From positions 1 to 27,096 of the forward strand of contig JBBQPM010000089.1 in the NCBI GenBank assembly GCA_038217425.1: 27,096 nucleotides of DNA. Reading direction: 5' to 3'. Both the position numbers and the translations under genes were made by a program. This stretch comes from JAIEPT01 sp038217425 (GTDB lineage Bacteria > Planctomycetota > Planctomycetia > Gemmatales > Gemmataceae). The notes below the pieces were generated by a model. It did no database searches. It saw nothing but the letters and a program-made list of their open reading frames with translations, and was not told where the DNA came from. Below, in pieces: positions 9,945-17,178 of the stretch; the first letter of the stretch is position 1, and the number at the start of each line of letters is the position of its first letter.

Positions 9945-11360
9945 TTAGGGGCCCCGCAGCCACCAATCCACGAACAACAAGATGCTGATGCCGGTGAGCG
10001 ACATGACGACGCGGATCGAGTTGAAGTTGAAGAGGACCTGGCGAATCGAGAAGTTGCCGTACTCCTTGAGCATCCAGAAGCCGGTGTCGGCCGGCTGCGT
10101 GCCGATGGTGACGCCGACGGCGACGGCGAGCACGAGCAGGGTCTCGTAACCCGGCATCGTCAAGGCGATGCCGGCGACGAGCGACGAGACGGTGAGAATG
10201 GCGGCGGTCGCGGAGCCCAGGGCCATGCGGACCAAGACCGCGGCGAGATACGCCGACGCCAGCGGCGAAATCGGCAGCCCTTGCACGAACTGGGCGATGA
10301 CCCGATCGGCGCCGGTCGCCTTGATGACTTCGGAAAAGCCCCCGGCCGCACCAAAGAGATACGCCATCGAGCCGACGTCATTGAGGCCCTTGTCGGCGAC
10401 CTGTGCGAGCTTCTTCGCGTCCATCCCCTGTCGACCGCCGAGCAGCCAAAATGCCAGGCCGGTGGCAATGAAGAGCGCCATCGCTGGGTTGCCCGCGAAC
10501 TCCAGCCAGGCGAAGAGCGTGTTCTCCGCAATCGCGAACCACGGCGGCGCCGGCTGGTCCGACCACGGCTTGCTCATCCAGTCGGGGACGTGCCCGAGGT
10601 CGCGCAGCAAACGCAGGCCGAAGCCGAGCAAGCTCAGCACCAACGGCAACACGACGATGAGTACCGCCACGGCGAACGCCGGGAGCGTGTGCGGTTCACG
10701 CTGTTCCAGATTCGCGAACTGCTTCGGCGTCTCGATGTGCGTCGTCCAGAATAGACTCACGCTCCAGGCCACCACCGCCAGCACCATCGCCAGCATGCTG
10801 CCGAACAGAATCGTCTCGACCATGACCCGGCTCGGATCGGCTTCGCCGATCTTTTGCACGGCGCCGATGATGCCCGGGTGCGGCGGCACCAGCGAATGCG
10901 TCACGCTCAGCCCCATCGCCATCGGCACCAGAAAGACGATCAGCGACCTGCCCGTCTTCATCTGCAGACGATAGACGATCGGAATCAACACGAGGAAGCC
11001 GACGTTGAAGAGGACGGGAATGCCAACGAGAAATGCGGCCAGGAGCAGCGCGAAGGGCGCCCGCTTTTCGCCGAAGCGGTTGACGAGCGTCTGGGCGATG
11101 ACCTCGGCCGCCCCGGAGGCTTCGAGCATGCGGCCCAGAATGGCGCCGAGCGCGAGGATGATGAGCACGCCTTCGAGGAGTTTGCCGATGCCAACGCCCA
11201 TGACGCGCAGCGTCTCGACCGGGGGCAATCCCGAAGCGAGACCGAGCACGAGCCCGGCGATGAGCAGCGCGATGAACGGCTGCATCTGATAGCGGATGAT
11301 CAGCAGCAGGAGCAGGCCGATCGCCAGGACGGTGAAGAGAGCGGGCCAGGGTGTGAGCAT
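9945..11360 (-). CDS. GntP-family gluconate/sugar-acid permease
   Basis: A 471-residue hydrophobic protein, close to the usual 440-460 residues of gluconate:proton symporters. It begins MLTPWPALFTVLAIGLLLLL and shows the hallmark segments of the family: RYQMQPFIALLIAG near the N-terminus, LGAILGRMLEASGAA, VPPHPGIIGA (a conserved proline-histidine loop) and, near the C-terminus, a VGVTIGTQPADTGFWMLKEY stretch. About 12-14 membrane helices are evident. It imports gluconate or a related sugar acid with protons across the inner membrane. The ATG at 11360 has no ribosome binding site, and a candidate -10 box ends only seven bases upstream, so the message may be leaderless. The open frame runs on upstream through a palindromic repeat, which is not coding. 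It is a lone transport gene here; the SDR/enolase pair at 1-1160 might act on similar substrates, but nothing ties them directly. Confidence 0.9.
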   Translation of the reverse strand: MLTPWPALFTVLAIGLLLLLIIRYQMQPFIALLIAGLVLGLASGLPPVETLRVMGVGIGKLLEGVLIILALGAILGRMLEASGAAEVIAQTLVNRFGEKRAPFALLLAAFLVGIPVLFNVGFLVLIPIVYRLQMKTGRSLIVFLVPMAMGLSVTHSLVPPHPGIIGAVQKIGEADPSRVMVETILFGSMLAMVLAVVAWSVSLFWTTHIETPKQFANLEQREPHTLPAFAVAVLIVVLPLVLSLLGFGLRLLRDLGHVPDWMSKPWSDQPAPPWFAIAENTLFAWLEFAGNPAMALFIATGLAFWLLGGRQGMDAKKLAQVADKGLNDVGSMAYLFGAAGGFSEVIKATGADRVIAQFVQGLPISPLASAYLAAVLVRMALGSATAAILTVSSLVAGIALTMPGYETLLVLAVAVGVTIGTQPADTGFWMLKEYGNFSIRQVLFNFNSIRVVMSLTGISILLFVDWWLRGP

Positions 11361-11367
11361 GGGTTGA

Positions 11368-11397
11368 AGTGTATCCGAGCGCGGATCGGATTGCCAA
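11368..11397 (-). promoter_or_regulatory. Candidate promoter for the gluconate permease, possibly leaderless
   Basis: On the minus strand TTGGCA (11392-11397) is followed after 18 bases by TACACT (11368-11373). Seven bases separate the -10 box from the ATG, so transcription would start at or next to the A of the start codon. The absence of any Shine-Dalgarno-like sequence fits a leaderless message. The -10 match is only 4/6. Confidence 0.42.
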
Positions 11398-11427
11398 CAC
11401 GACGCCGACGGATTGAAGAACAAAAAG

Positions 11428-11555
11428 ACTAACCACAGAGGCACAGAGGGCACAGAGAAAAGCGGGAGGAAGAAACAACGATCTGGGAGCGACTTTCCTT
11501 CGTTTCTTTTACCTTCTCCCTCTTCCTCTGTGCCCTCTGTGCCTCTGTGGTTAGT
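11428..11555. repeat. Perfect 30-bp inverted repeat (ACCACAGAGGCACAGAGG type)
   Basis: Arms 11428-11457 and 11526-11555 are exact reverse complements over 30 bases; the left arm contains AACCACAGAGGCACAGAGGG. The 68-base loop is purine-rich on its left half and pyrimidine-rich on its right half and can partly pair as well. Strings of this type recur in many unrelated bacterial genomes and are often mis-called as coding (reading NHRGTEGTE); this is recollection. In one reading frame it fuses to the permease gene and gives a false N-terminal extension. Confidence 0.9.
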
Positions 11556-11654
11556 TTTCCCTTCGAAACGTTCCAGTCGACAGAGATTACAATCCACTGG
11601 CTTCCCATCTAAATTGCCTCATTTGCCCCGTCTCGGCTCATTCTCGAATCGGGC

Positions 11655-11684
11655 TTGACCCGACCCCGGCATCTTTTCCATAAT
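11655..11684 (+). promoter_or_regulatory. Candidate promoter for the GT2 gene
   Basis: TTGACC (11655-11660, 5/6) and CATAAT (11679-11684, 5/6) are separated by 18 bases and lie 50 bases before the favoured GT2 start. This is the best two-box match seen on the plus strand of the window and probably drives the GT2 gene and the 1000-residue protein behind it. Confidence 0.55.
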
Positions 11685-11734
11685 CGACCGATCCTCACGG
11701 AAGAGAGGACGCCGCCCGTTCAAGGATGATGCTC

Positions 11735-12481
11735 ATGAGTTTGCCGACCGCGCTTCGCCTGGACACGCCTCATCAAGCGTCGCTGCACATCCCGGCCGAC
11801 TTTCTGCTTTCGGTGGTGATCCCCGTCTACAACGAGGAACGTTGGGTGCGCGAAGTCGTCCGCCGGGTCGAGGCGGCGCCGATCCCCAAGGAGATCATCC
11901 TCATCGACGACGCCAGCACCGACGGCACCCGCGCCATCCTGCAGGAACTCGAGGGCGAAGGCTACAAGGTCGTCTACCAGGAAACGAATCAGGGCAAGGG
12001 CGCCGCCCTGCGCGTCGGCTTTCAGCATGCCCAGGGCGACATCATCCTGATCCAGGACGCCGACCTGGAATACGATCCCGCCGATTATCCCCGGCTGATC
12101 GCGCCGCTCTTACAAGGCCAAGCCGACGTCGTCTTCGGTTCGCGCTACCTCGGCGACTGCCGGCGCGTGCAGCGCTTCTGGCACACGCTCGCCAACAAGA
12201 TCCTCACGATCTCCTCGAACATGTTCACGAATCTCAACCTCAGCGACATGGAGACCTGCTACAAGGTCTTTCGCCGCGAGGTGCTCGAAGGGCTCACGCT
12301 TCGTTCCAATCGGTTCGGCTTCGAGCCGGAGTTCACCGCCAAGATCGCGCGCCGCGACTGGCGCATATTCGAGCTGCCGGTGAGCTACGCAGGGCGGAGC
12401 CGGGCGCAGGGAAAAAAGATCGGCGTGCTCGACGCGGTGCAGGCGTTTTACTGCATCGTGCGTTACTCGCTGTGGGATTGA
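11735..12481 (+). CDS. Family 2 glycosyltransferase (polyprenyl-phosphate hexosyltransferase-like)
   Basis: A 248-residue GT-A enzyme. AAGGA at 11722-11726 is well spaced for the ATG at 11735; ATG codons at 11726 and 11729 are possible and would add two or three residues. Motifs are VVIPVYNEERWV (27-38), the nucleotide-binding IDDASTDGT (57-65), NQGKGAALRVG (85-95), the metal-binding DAD in ILIQDADLEYDP (108-110) and FGSRYLG. This pattern is typical of dolichol-/undecaprenyl-phosphate mannose or glucose synthases, which move a hexose from a nucleotide sugar to a lipid carrier at the inner membrane. It has no C-terminal membrane helices, unlike the GtrB type, so it is probably peripheral. The next gene follows after 61 bases and may be co-transcribed. 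Sugar and acceptor are not determined by the sequence. Confidence 0.9.
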   Translation: MSLPTALRLDTPHQASLHIPADFLLSVVIPVYNEERWVREVVRRVEAAPIPKEIILIDDASTDGTRAILQELEGEGYKVVYQETNQGKGAALRVGFQHAQGDIILIQDADLEYDPADYPRLIAPLLQGQADVVFGSRYLGDCRRVQRFWHTLANKILTISSNMFTNLNLSDMETCYKVFRREVLEGLTLRSNRFGFEPEFTAKIARRDWRIFELPVSYAGRSRAQGKKIGVLDAVQAFYCIVRYSLWD

Positions 12482-12485
12482 ATTT

Positions 12486-12524
12486 CCGAGCCAGAACGGA
12501 CCCTCGCTGACGCGTCCGGCTCGG
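12486..12524. repeat. Short palindromic element (CCGAGCC...GGCTCGG)
   Basis: CCGAGCC (12486-12492) pairs with GGCTCGG (12518-12524); the interior pairs only partly (ACGGAC against GCGTCC). It lies between the GT2 stop and the next start, 18 bases before that ATG. Its right half, CGCTGACGCGTCCGGCTCGG, is close to the right half of the element at 4029-4080, so the two look like diverged copies of one repeat. A hairpin here could influence expression of the downstream gene. Confidence 0.6.
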
Positions 12525-12542
12525 TGAACACGGAGATTGACC

Positions 12543-15500
12543 ATGCGGATGATTCCTGCCCTACTCACGGCCCTGTTGCTGACCGCGCCGGCGTTCGCCT
12601 CGCCGCCCCTCGCGGTCGACGATGCGCCGCTGCACGCGCTGCAATTCATCGACAAGGACGAAGGCTGGGCGGTCGGCGACGACGGCGTCATCCTGCACAC
12701 TGTCGACGCCGGCAAGTCCTGGGAGTTGCAATCCGCCCCCACGCGCGGCTCGCTGCGCGGCATCCACTTTATTAATCCGCTCGTCGGCTGGGCGGTGGGG
12801 CGCGACGAACAGCCCACCGGGAGCGTCGGCATCGTCCTCGCCACCCGCGACGGCGGCGCCAACTGGCAACGCCAAGAAGGACTCGCCAACACCCTCCCCG
12901 GCATCAATGCCCTGCGCTTCGCCGACCCGCTCAACAACTACGTCGCGTACCTCCTCGCCGACAGCAGCGACCAGTTTCCTTCGGGACTTTTCAAGACGGT
13001 CGACGCGGGCAAGAGCTGGGCGCCGGTGCGCGGGCCGCGTGCCCCCGCCTGGTTTGCCGCGGAGTTTAGCAATGTCGATTCGGCCGTGCTCGTCGGGCCG
13101 TGGGCGAGTTTGGCGCGACTCACCGATGGACAGGTCGAGTTCGCGGACCTCGGCGCCCTCGCGGGCCGATCGCTCAAGGGGATCCGCAAGACGCACGATC
13201 GGCTCCTCGCCGTCGGCGCCGGGGGCGTGGTGCTTTCGAGCGCGAGTCAGGGAAAATCGTGGGGGTTCGCAAAGCTGCCGATGTCGGCGGAGACGCGCGC
13301 CTGCGTCGATTTTCATGCGATCACGAGTCACGGCAAACGGATGTGGATCGTCGGCCGACCGGGGAGCTTCGTGCTTCGCAGCGACGACGCCGGCGATACC
13401 TGGGAGCTGCTCAAGACGGGTCAGCGTCTGCCGCTGAACGCGGTTCACTTTCACGATGCGGACAAGGGCTGGGCGGTCGGCGCGGGCGGAACTATCCTGG
13501 CGACGACCGACGGCGGCGCCTCGTGGAACGTGTGCCGGCAAGGCGCCCGGCGCGCGGCGGTTCTCGTCGTGCATCCACGCGCTCACGATCTCCCCGCGGA
13601 CACTCTGGCGTCGCTCGGCGCCGAGCGCGGCAACTTCACGACCACGCTCTGCGTGCAGGCGCCCGACCCGCAGTCGGCGGCGCCCCGGCATGCGCTGCAG
13701 CCGCAACGCCTCGACGCCGCCCAGCGCCAGCTCGGCGGTCTCGCGGCCGAGACGCTCTGGCATTTCCCGCTGCCCCAATATCTGCAAGCTGCGGACAAGG
13801 AGGCGATCCTCGCTTCGTGGAACGATCGTTTTAGCGGCAAGGCGGGGCAGGAAATGCTCCGGCAACTCGTCCTCGCCCTCCGCATCTGGCAACCCGAAGT
13901 CGTTCTCGCCGTCGGTCAAGATTCGGCCGGTGCGCTCTGGGCCGAGACCCTCCGGGAAGCGACGACGTTGGCCGAGAATCCCGACAGTTTCCCCGAGCAA
14001 ATCAAGGATCTGGGCCTGGCAGCGTGGAAGGTCCAGCGTACGTTCGCCGAGTCTCCGCGCGGCAAACATCACATCGAGCAAGACAACCTGCAACCGTACG
14101 ATCGCCTGGAAGGAACGCTGCGTGACTTCGCCGGCCCCGCCTACGCCCTGGTTCGTGACACCCAGGTGTCACTGCCGACGACCCGTTACTTCCAGCAGGA
14201 GGGTACGGCGCCCAAAGGCGCAGATCTGGCGTCGTCCGTCGGCGAGGTTCGTCGCAAGCTTCATGCCGTCGAACCCGATCCCGAAGCGCGCAAAGCCACG
14301 CAAACGCGCACGCATCTTATCTCGCTGGCGGAGAAACTTGCGGAACCCAGCAAGTTGCTCTCCGCTCTGGAGCCGGCGCTCAAGCAGCTCACCGACCTCG
14401 AAGCCGCCAGCGCCGCGCTCGCCATCGCGGACGACTTCGCCCGCCAGGGACAATGGCAGCACGCCAAGGAGCTTTACCTGCATGTGATGCAGCGGTATCC
14501 CGCGCACCCGGGGACCCTGGACGCCTGCCGTTGGCTCATTCGCCATGCCAGCAGCAGCGAGGTCCGCAGGCGTTATGAACTCGACCAGTTCTTCACCGTG
14601 ACCAAGACGACGACGCAGGGAGTGCAGCAGGCGGGAGCGATCGATCCGCAGCAGACGGTGCAGCAGGCGTTCCTCGCGGGAGGCAATGAAACCAAGGCCT
14701 GGCATCAGTTCGGCGTCACCCTCGGCCAACACCTGGGCAACTTCGGCCCGCTCCACACGTACGATCCGGCGATGCAGTTCTGCCTGCAATCGGCTCGCCG
14801 AAAGCTGGGCGAAACCGACAAGGCGCTCGACTTCTACGAGAAGTTCCACGCCTTCGTTCCGCAAGGCCCCTGGCACGAGGCGGCCAAGGCCGAGCTTTGG
14901 CTCGTCAATCGCAGCAAGCCCGAACCCGAGCGCGTCGGCGTCTGCAAACTCGCCGATGCCCGGCCGCTACTCGACGGGAAATTCGACGACGTTTGCTGGG
15001 AGAAACTCACGCCCATGGTCCTGGGCGACGCCGTCGGCGGCTCGCGCGGCGACTACGCCAGTCAGCTGATGCTCGCCTACGATCAGGAATTCCTCTATAT
15101 CGCCCTGCGCTGCACGCATCCGGCCGGGCAGCGCGTGCCCCAGGCGAGCAAACGCAAGCGCGACGAGAATCTGCAGCCGTACGACCGCGTCGCGCTGCTG
15201 TTCGACCTCGACCGCGATTACTCGACGTTCTTTCGCTTCGAGGTCGACCAGCGCGGCTGCGTGCGCGAAGATTGTTGGGGCGACGGGAAATGGAATCCGA
15301 AGTGGTTCGTGGCCTGTCACCAAACGGACACGAGCTGGCAGATCGAGGCGGCGATTCCGCTCAGCGAGATGACGCGCGAGGCGATCCCGCTGAACGCCGC
15401 CTGGGCCTTCAACGCCGTGCGCGTGATCCCGGGCAAGGGCGTGCAATCGTGGTCGCTGCCCGCGGACGTCGATCCGAGACCCGAGGGGATGTCGGTGCTG

Positions 15501-15545
15501 CTATTTCAGGAACGGACCAAGGCGAGCAAGATGCCGCCGCCGTGA
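12543..15545 (+). CDS. Secreted multidomain protein: YCF48-like propeller, PIG-L-like, helical/TPR, CBM9-like
   Basis: A 1000-residue protein with a signal peptide (1-20, LLTALLLTAPAFA) and CGGAG seven bases before the ATG. Residues 30-330 hold at least six repeats of the type GWAVGDDGVILHTVDAGKSW (41-60), again at about 82-108, 223-240, 268-287 and 309-328: a YCF48/BNR-type beta-propeller. Residues about 338-505 resemble PIG-L/LmbE deacetylases in layout (LVVHP 341-345, PEVVL 451-455, NPDSFPEQIKDLGLAAW 479-495), but the metal-binding HPDD is replaced by HPRAHD (344-349). A helical region with TPR-like character (about 570-790) follows, and about 800-985 resembles a CBM9/DOMON-type carbohydrate-binding fold (LLDGKFDDVCWEK, LMLAYDQEFLYIAL, YDRVALLFDLDRD). 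It is probably periplasmic or surface-exposed; a role in binding glycans is inference. It may be co-transcribed with the GT2 gene. Propeller and C-terminal domain are fairly sure, the PIG-L relation less so. Confidence 0.8.
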   Translation: MRMIPALLTALLLTAPAFASPPLAVDDAPLHALQFIDKDEGWAVGDDGVILHTVDAGKSWELQSAPTRGSLRGIHFINPLVGWAVGRDEQPTGSVGIVLATRDGGANWQRQEGLANTLPGINALRFADPLNNYVAYLLADSSDQFPSGLFKTVDAGKSWAPVRGPRAPAWFAAEFSNVDSAVLVGPWASLARLTDGQVEFADLGALAGRSLKGIRKTHDRLLAVGAGGVVLSSASQGKSWGFAKLPMSAETRACVDFHAITSHGKRMWIVGRPGSFVLRSDDAGDTWELLKTGQRLPLNAVHFHDADKGWAVGAGGTILATTDGGASWNVCRQGARRAAVLVVHPRAHDLPADTLASLGAERGNFTTTLCVQAPDPQSAAPRHALQPQRLDAAQRQLGGLAAETLWHFPLPQYLQAADKEAILASWNDRFSGKAGQEMLRQLVLALRIWQPEVVLAVGQDSAGALWAETLREATTLAENPDSFPEQIKDLGLAAWKVQRTFAESPRGKHHIEQDNLQPYDRLEGTLRDFAGPAYALVRDTQVSLPTTRYFQQEGTAPKGADLASSVGEVRRKLHAVEPDPEARKATQTRTHLISLAEKLAEPSKLLSALEPALKQLTDLEAASAALAIADDFARQGQWQHAKELYLHVMQRYPAHPGTLDACRWLIRHASSSEVRRRYELDQFFTVTKTTTQGVQQAGAIDPQQTVQQAFLAGGNETKAWHQFGVTLGQHLGNFGPLHTYDPAMQFCLQSARRKLGETDKALDFYEKFHAFVPQGPWHEAAKAELWLVNRSKPEPERVGVCKLADARPLLDGKFDDVCWEKLTPMVLGDAVGGSRGDYASQLMLAYDQEFLYIALRCTHPAGQRVPQASKRKRDENLQPYDRVALLFDLDRDYSTFFRFEVDQRGCVREDCWGDGKWNPKWFVACHQTDTSWQIEAAIPLSEMTREAIPLNAAWAFNAVRVIPGKGVQSWSLPADVDPRPEGMSVLLFQERTKASKMPPP

Positions 15546-15555
15546 TTGTGATTTC

Positions 15556-15609
15556 GAGCCCGCAGCGCAAGCAAGGGAGAAAACAGATCCTTGCTGGCGC
15601 TGCGGGCTC
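15556..15609. repeat. 21-bp inverted repeat (GAGCC...GGCTC family) between convergent genes
   Basis: Arms 15556-15576 (GAGCCCGCAGCGCAAGCAAG, then G) and 15589-15609 pair over 21 bases with one mismatch around a 12-base loop. It sits in the 67-bp gap between two convergent stops and could serve as a two-way terminator, though no T-run flanks either side. The string resembles another repeat I remember from planctomycete genomes. Confidence 0.85.
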
Positions 15610-15612
15610 CGT

Positions 15613-17079
15613 TCACACTGCCGCGTTCCGCGATCGGGGCCGGGAATCGACGAAGTTCTCCTCGTCGTCGAACTGCGTTGCCCAGATCATGACCTTCTTC
15701 GAGATCTCCGCTGCCTGCCGGCTTTGCAGGGGGGGAAGGGGCTGCCCCATGCTCAGGCCGAGGTCGACCCCCAGCCGGCGCTGGATGATGTCGGCCGCGG
15801 TCAGCGAGATCTCGCGGTTGGGGAGCCGCGCCAGATCGCGCAACGTCGTGAGCGCCTGATCGCGCAGCGTAGCCGCCAGCACCTGATCGTCCGCGAGGAT
15901 TGTCTCGCAGGCTATGAGCCGCAACGGCGCCGGGTTGAGCGCATCGAGCATCTTCGCCAGCAGCGCCTGATCGAGTTCGTGGAACGTCTGCAGCAGCTTG
16001 CCGACTTCCAGACGCAGGATCGCCGAGCAATGCGCGTCGGACACGAGCTTGCGGAGATAGTCGATCACCTTGGGATTGTTTCCCTCGGTGAGTTCTCGGT
16101 AATAGTGCGAATGAATGGTCTGGGCCGCCCGCACGGGCAGGATGCCCTTCTCCGCCGTCCAGGCCGTCAAGTCCTTCACCGCTTCGTAGGTCAGCACCTG
16201 GCCGTCGGTGATGATCGGGCCGTCATTGGAGAATAAGGGATCGGCGAGAATTCGGCGGACGGCGAAGCGGATCCAGTTCCAGCGATGCTCAGTGTCCCAC
16301 ATGAGCGCCTCGACCGCGGCGCGGCGTACTTCGACGCTGTTGTCGTGCAAGAATTGTCCCAGTGCTTCCACCAAGACGCGCGAGTCGGCGTTGCCCAGTG
16401 CCGTGACGGCGCCGGCGCGGACCGCGGGTTGCTCGGCGCGCTGAGCGATTTGCAGCACCAGTTCGGCCTGGCCCGGCAGCCATTCTTTGCGGAATTCCAG
16501 CGAGGCCAGGGCGGCGACGCGCACCTCGGGCCGGGGGTGTTCAAGCAGTTTCAGCGCGGGCGCCGCATCGTTGGCGATGGCGGCGCGCAGCATTTTCACT
16601 TCGGGGATCATTCGGCACGAGGCGAAGTCGTTGGGCCAATCGCGCCGGTTCGCCAGCCGCTCCGCCACCAGATGCGCCCGACGCAAGGCCGGCGCCCCCG
16701 ATTCCTGCAACGTCTGCAGCGAAAAAAACGTGACCGGCACCACCAGCAAGATGGCCTTGGCGAGGTAGCTGAAGGGATCCTCGGACTTGTCGCCGAACCA
16801 CAGCCAGCAGAAGCCGATCAGGTAGAGCGTGATCACGGAGGGACCGATGGGGAGTCGCCAGCTGGAACGGCTGACGAACGTGAGGAGGCAGACGATGCCC
16901 TGTAGGGCAGTGCCGGTCCAGAGGAACCAACTTGTTTGCGGGCTGCGTAGGGCGGCATGCAGGAGTATTGCGGTCGGAACCAGCAAAAGTCCGAGCCGGG
17001 TCAGCAACCCGACCATGCCGAGCATCTGTCCCTGGAACTTTGAGATAACGGAACCGACCCGTCCATTTCGATGATTCAT
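15613..17079 (-). CDS. Membrane protein with C-terminal HEAT repeats
   Basis: A 488-residue protein if started at ATG 17079, which has AAAGGA ten bases upstream; ATG 17097 would add six residues but has no ribosome site. The N-terminal part has about four membrane helices (roughly 21-42, 51-67, 78-96 and 105-122; for example LLTRLGLLLVPTAILLHAAL). From about residue 150 to 420 the protein is made of helical HEAT-like repeats, recognisable in APALKLLEHPRPEVRVAALA, AVRAGAVTALGNADSRVLVE and NSVEVRRAAVEALM. HEAT solenoids are protein-binding scaffolds, so this is likely a membrane-tethered scaffold facing the cytoplasm or periplasm; no partner is evident. It follows the zinc-ribbon/DUF4190 gene on the same strand after 99 bases and has its own candidate promoter. 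The repeats are clear, the function is unknown. Confidence 0.82.
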   Translation of the reverse strand: MNHRNGRVGSVISKFQGQMLGMVGLLTRLGLLLVPTAILLHAALRSPQTSWFLWTGTALQGIVCLLTFVSRSSWRLPIGPSVITLYLIGFCWLWFGDKSEDPFSYLAKAILLVVPVTFFSLQTLQESGAPALRRAHLVAERLANRRDWPNDFASCRMIPEVKMLRAAIANDAAPALKLLEHPRPEVRVAALASLEFRKEWLPGQAELVLQIAQRAEQPAVRAGAVTALGNADSRVLVEALGQFLHDNSVEVRRAAVEALMWDTEHRWNWIRFAVRRILADPLFSNDGPIITDGQVLTYEAVKDLTAWTAEKGILPVRAAQTIHSHYYRELTEGNNPKVIDYLRKLVSDAHCSAILRLEVGKLLQTFHELDQALLAKMLDALNPAPLRLIACETILADDQVLAATLRDQALTTLRDLARLPNREISLTAADIIQRRLGVDLGLSMGQPLPPLQSRQAAEISKKVMIWATQFDDEENFVDSRPRSRNAAV

Positions 17080-17118
17080 GGCCTGGATCCTTTGCATGCG
17101 CGCGAGGTTGTCCAGGAA

Positions 17119-17148
17119 ACTATGGAACAAAAGTGCGCGAAATGCCAA
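17119..17148 (-). promoter_or_regulatory. Candidate promoter for the HEAT-repeat gene
   Basis: On the minus strand TTGGCA (17143-17148) and CATAGT (17119-17124) are 18 bases apart, and the -10 box lies 39 bases before the ATG at 17079. The -10 match is 4/6. It uses the same TTGGCA hexamer as the candidates at 6430-6460 and 11368-11397. Confidence 0.4.
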
Positions 17149-17178
17149 AGATTCCGATTTTTCGGGGTGAATTCGGGA

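Larger units (their letters stand above)
11361..11734. other. 374-bp divergent intergenic region
   Basis: This gap between the divergent permease and GT2 genes has no credible coding frame. It holds a candidate promoter facing the permease (11368-11397), a perfect 30-bp inverted repeat (11428-11457/11526-11555) and a candidate promoter facing the glycosyltransferase (11655-11684). Between 11558 and 11650 I see nothing specific. Confidence 0.7.

Noticed and set aside
11361..11597. N-terminal extension of the gluconate permease through the inverted repeat
   Set aside because: The added residues come from the palindromic repeat and lack any transporter similarity; the family's normal N-terminus begins at MLTPWPALF.
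15556..15609. Classic rho-independent terminator between convergent genes
   Set aside because: The stem is strong but neither side has a T-run, and the sequence fits a dispersed repeat better; termination is possible but not shown.
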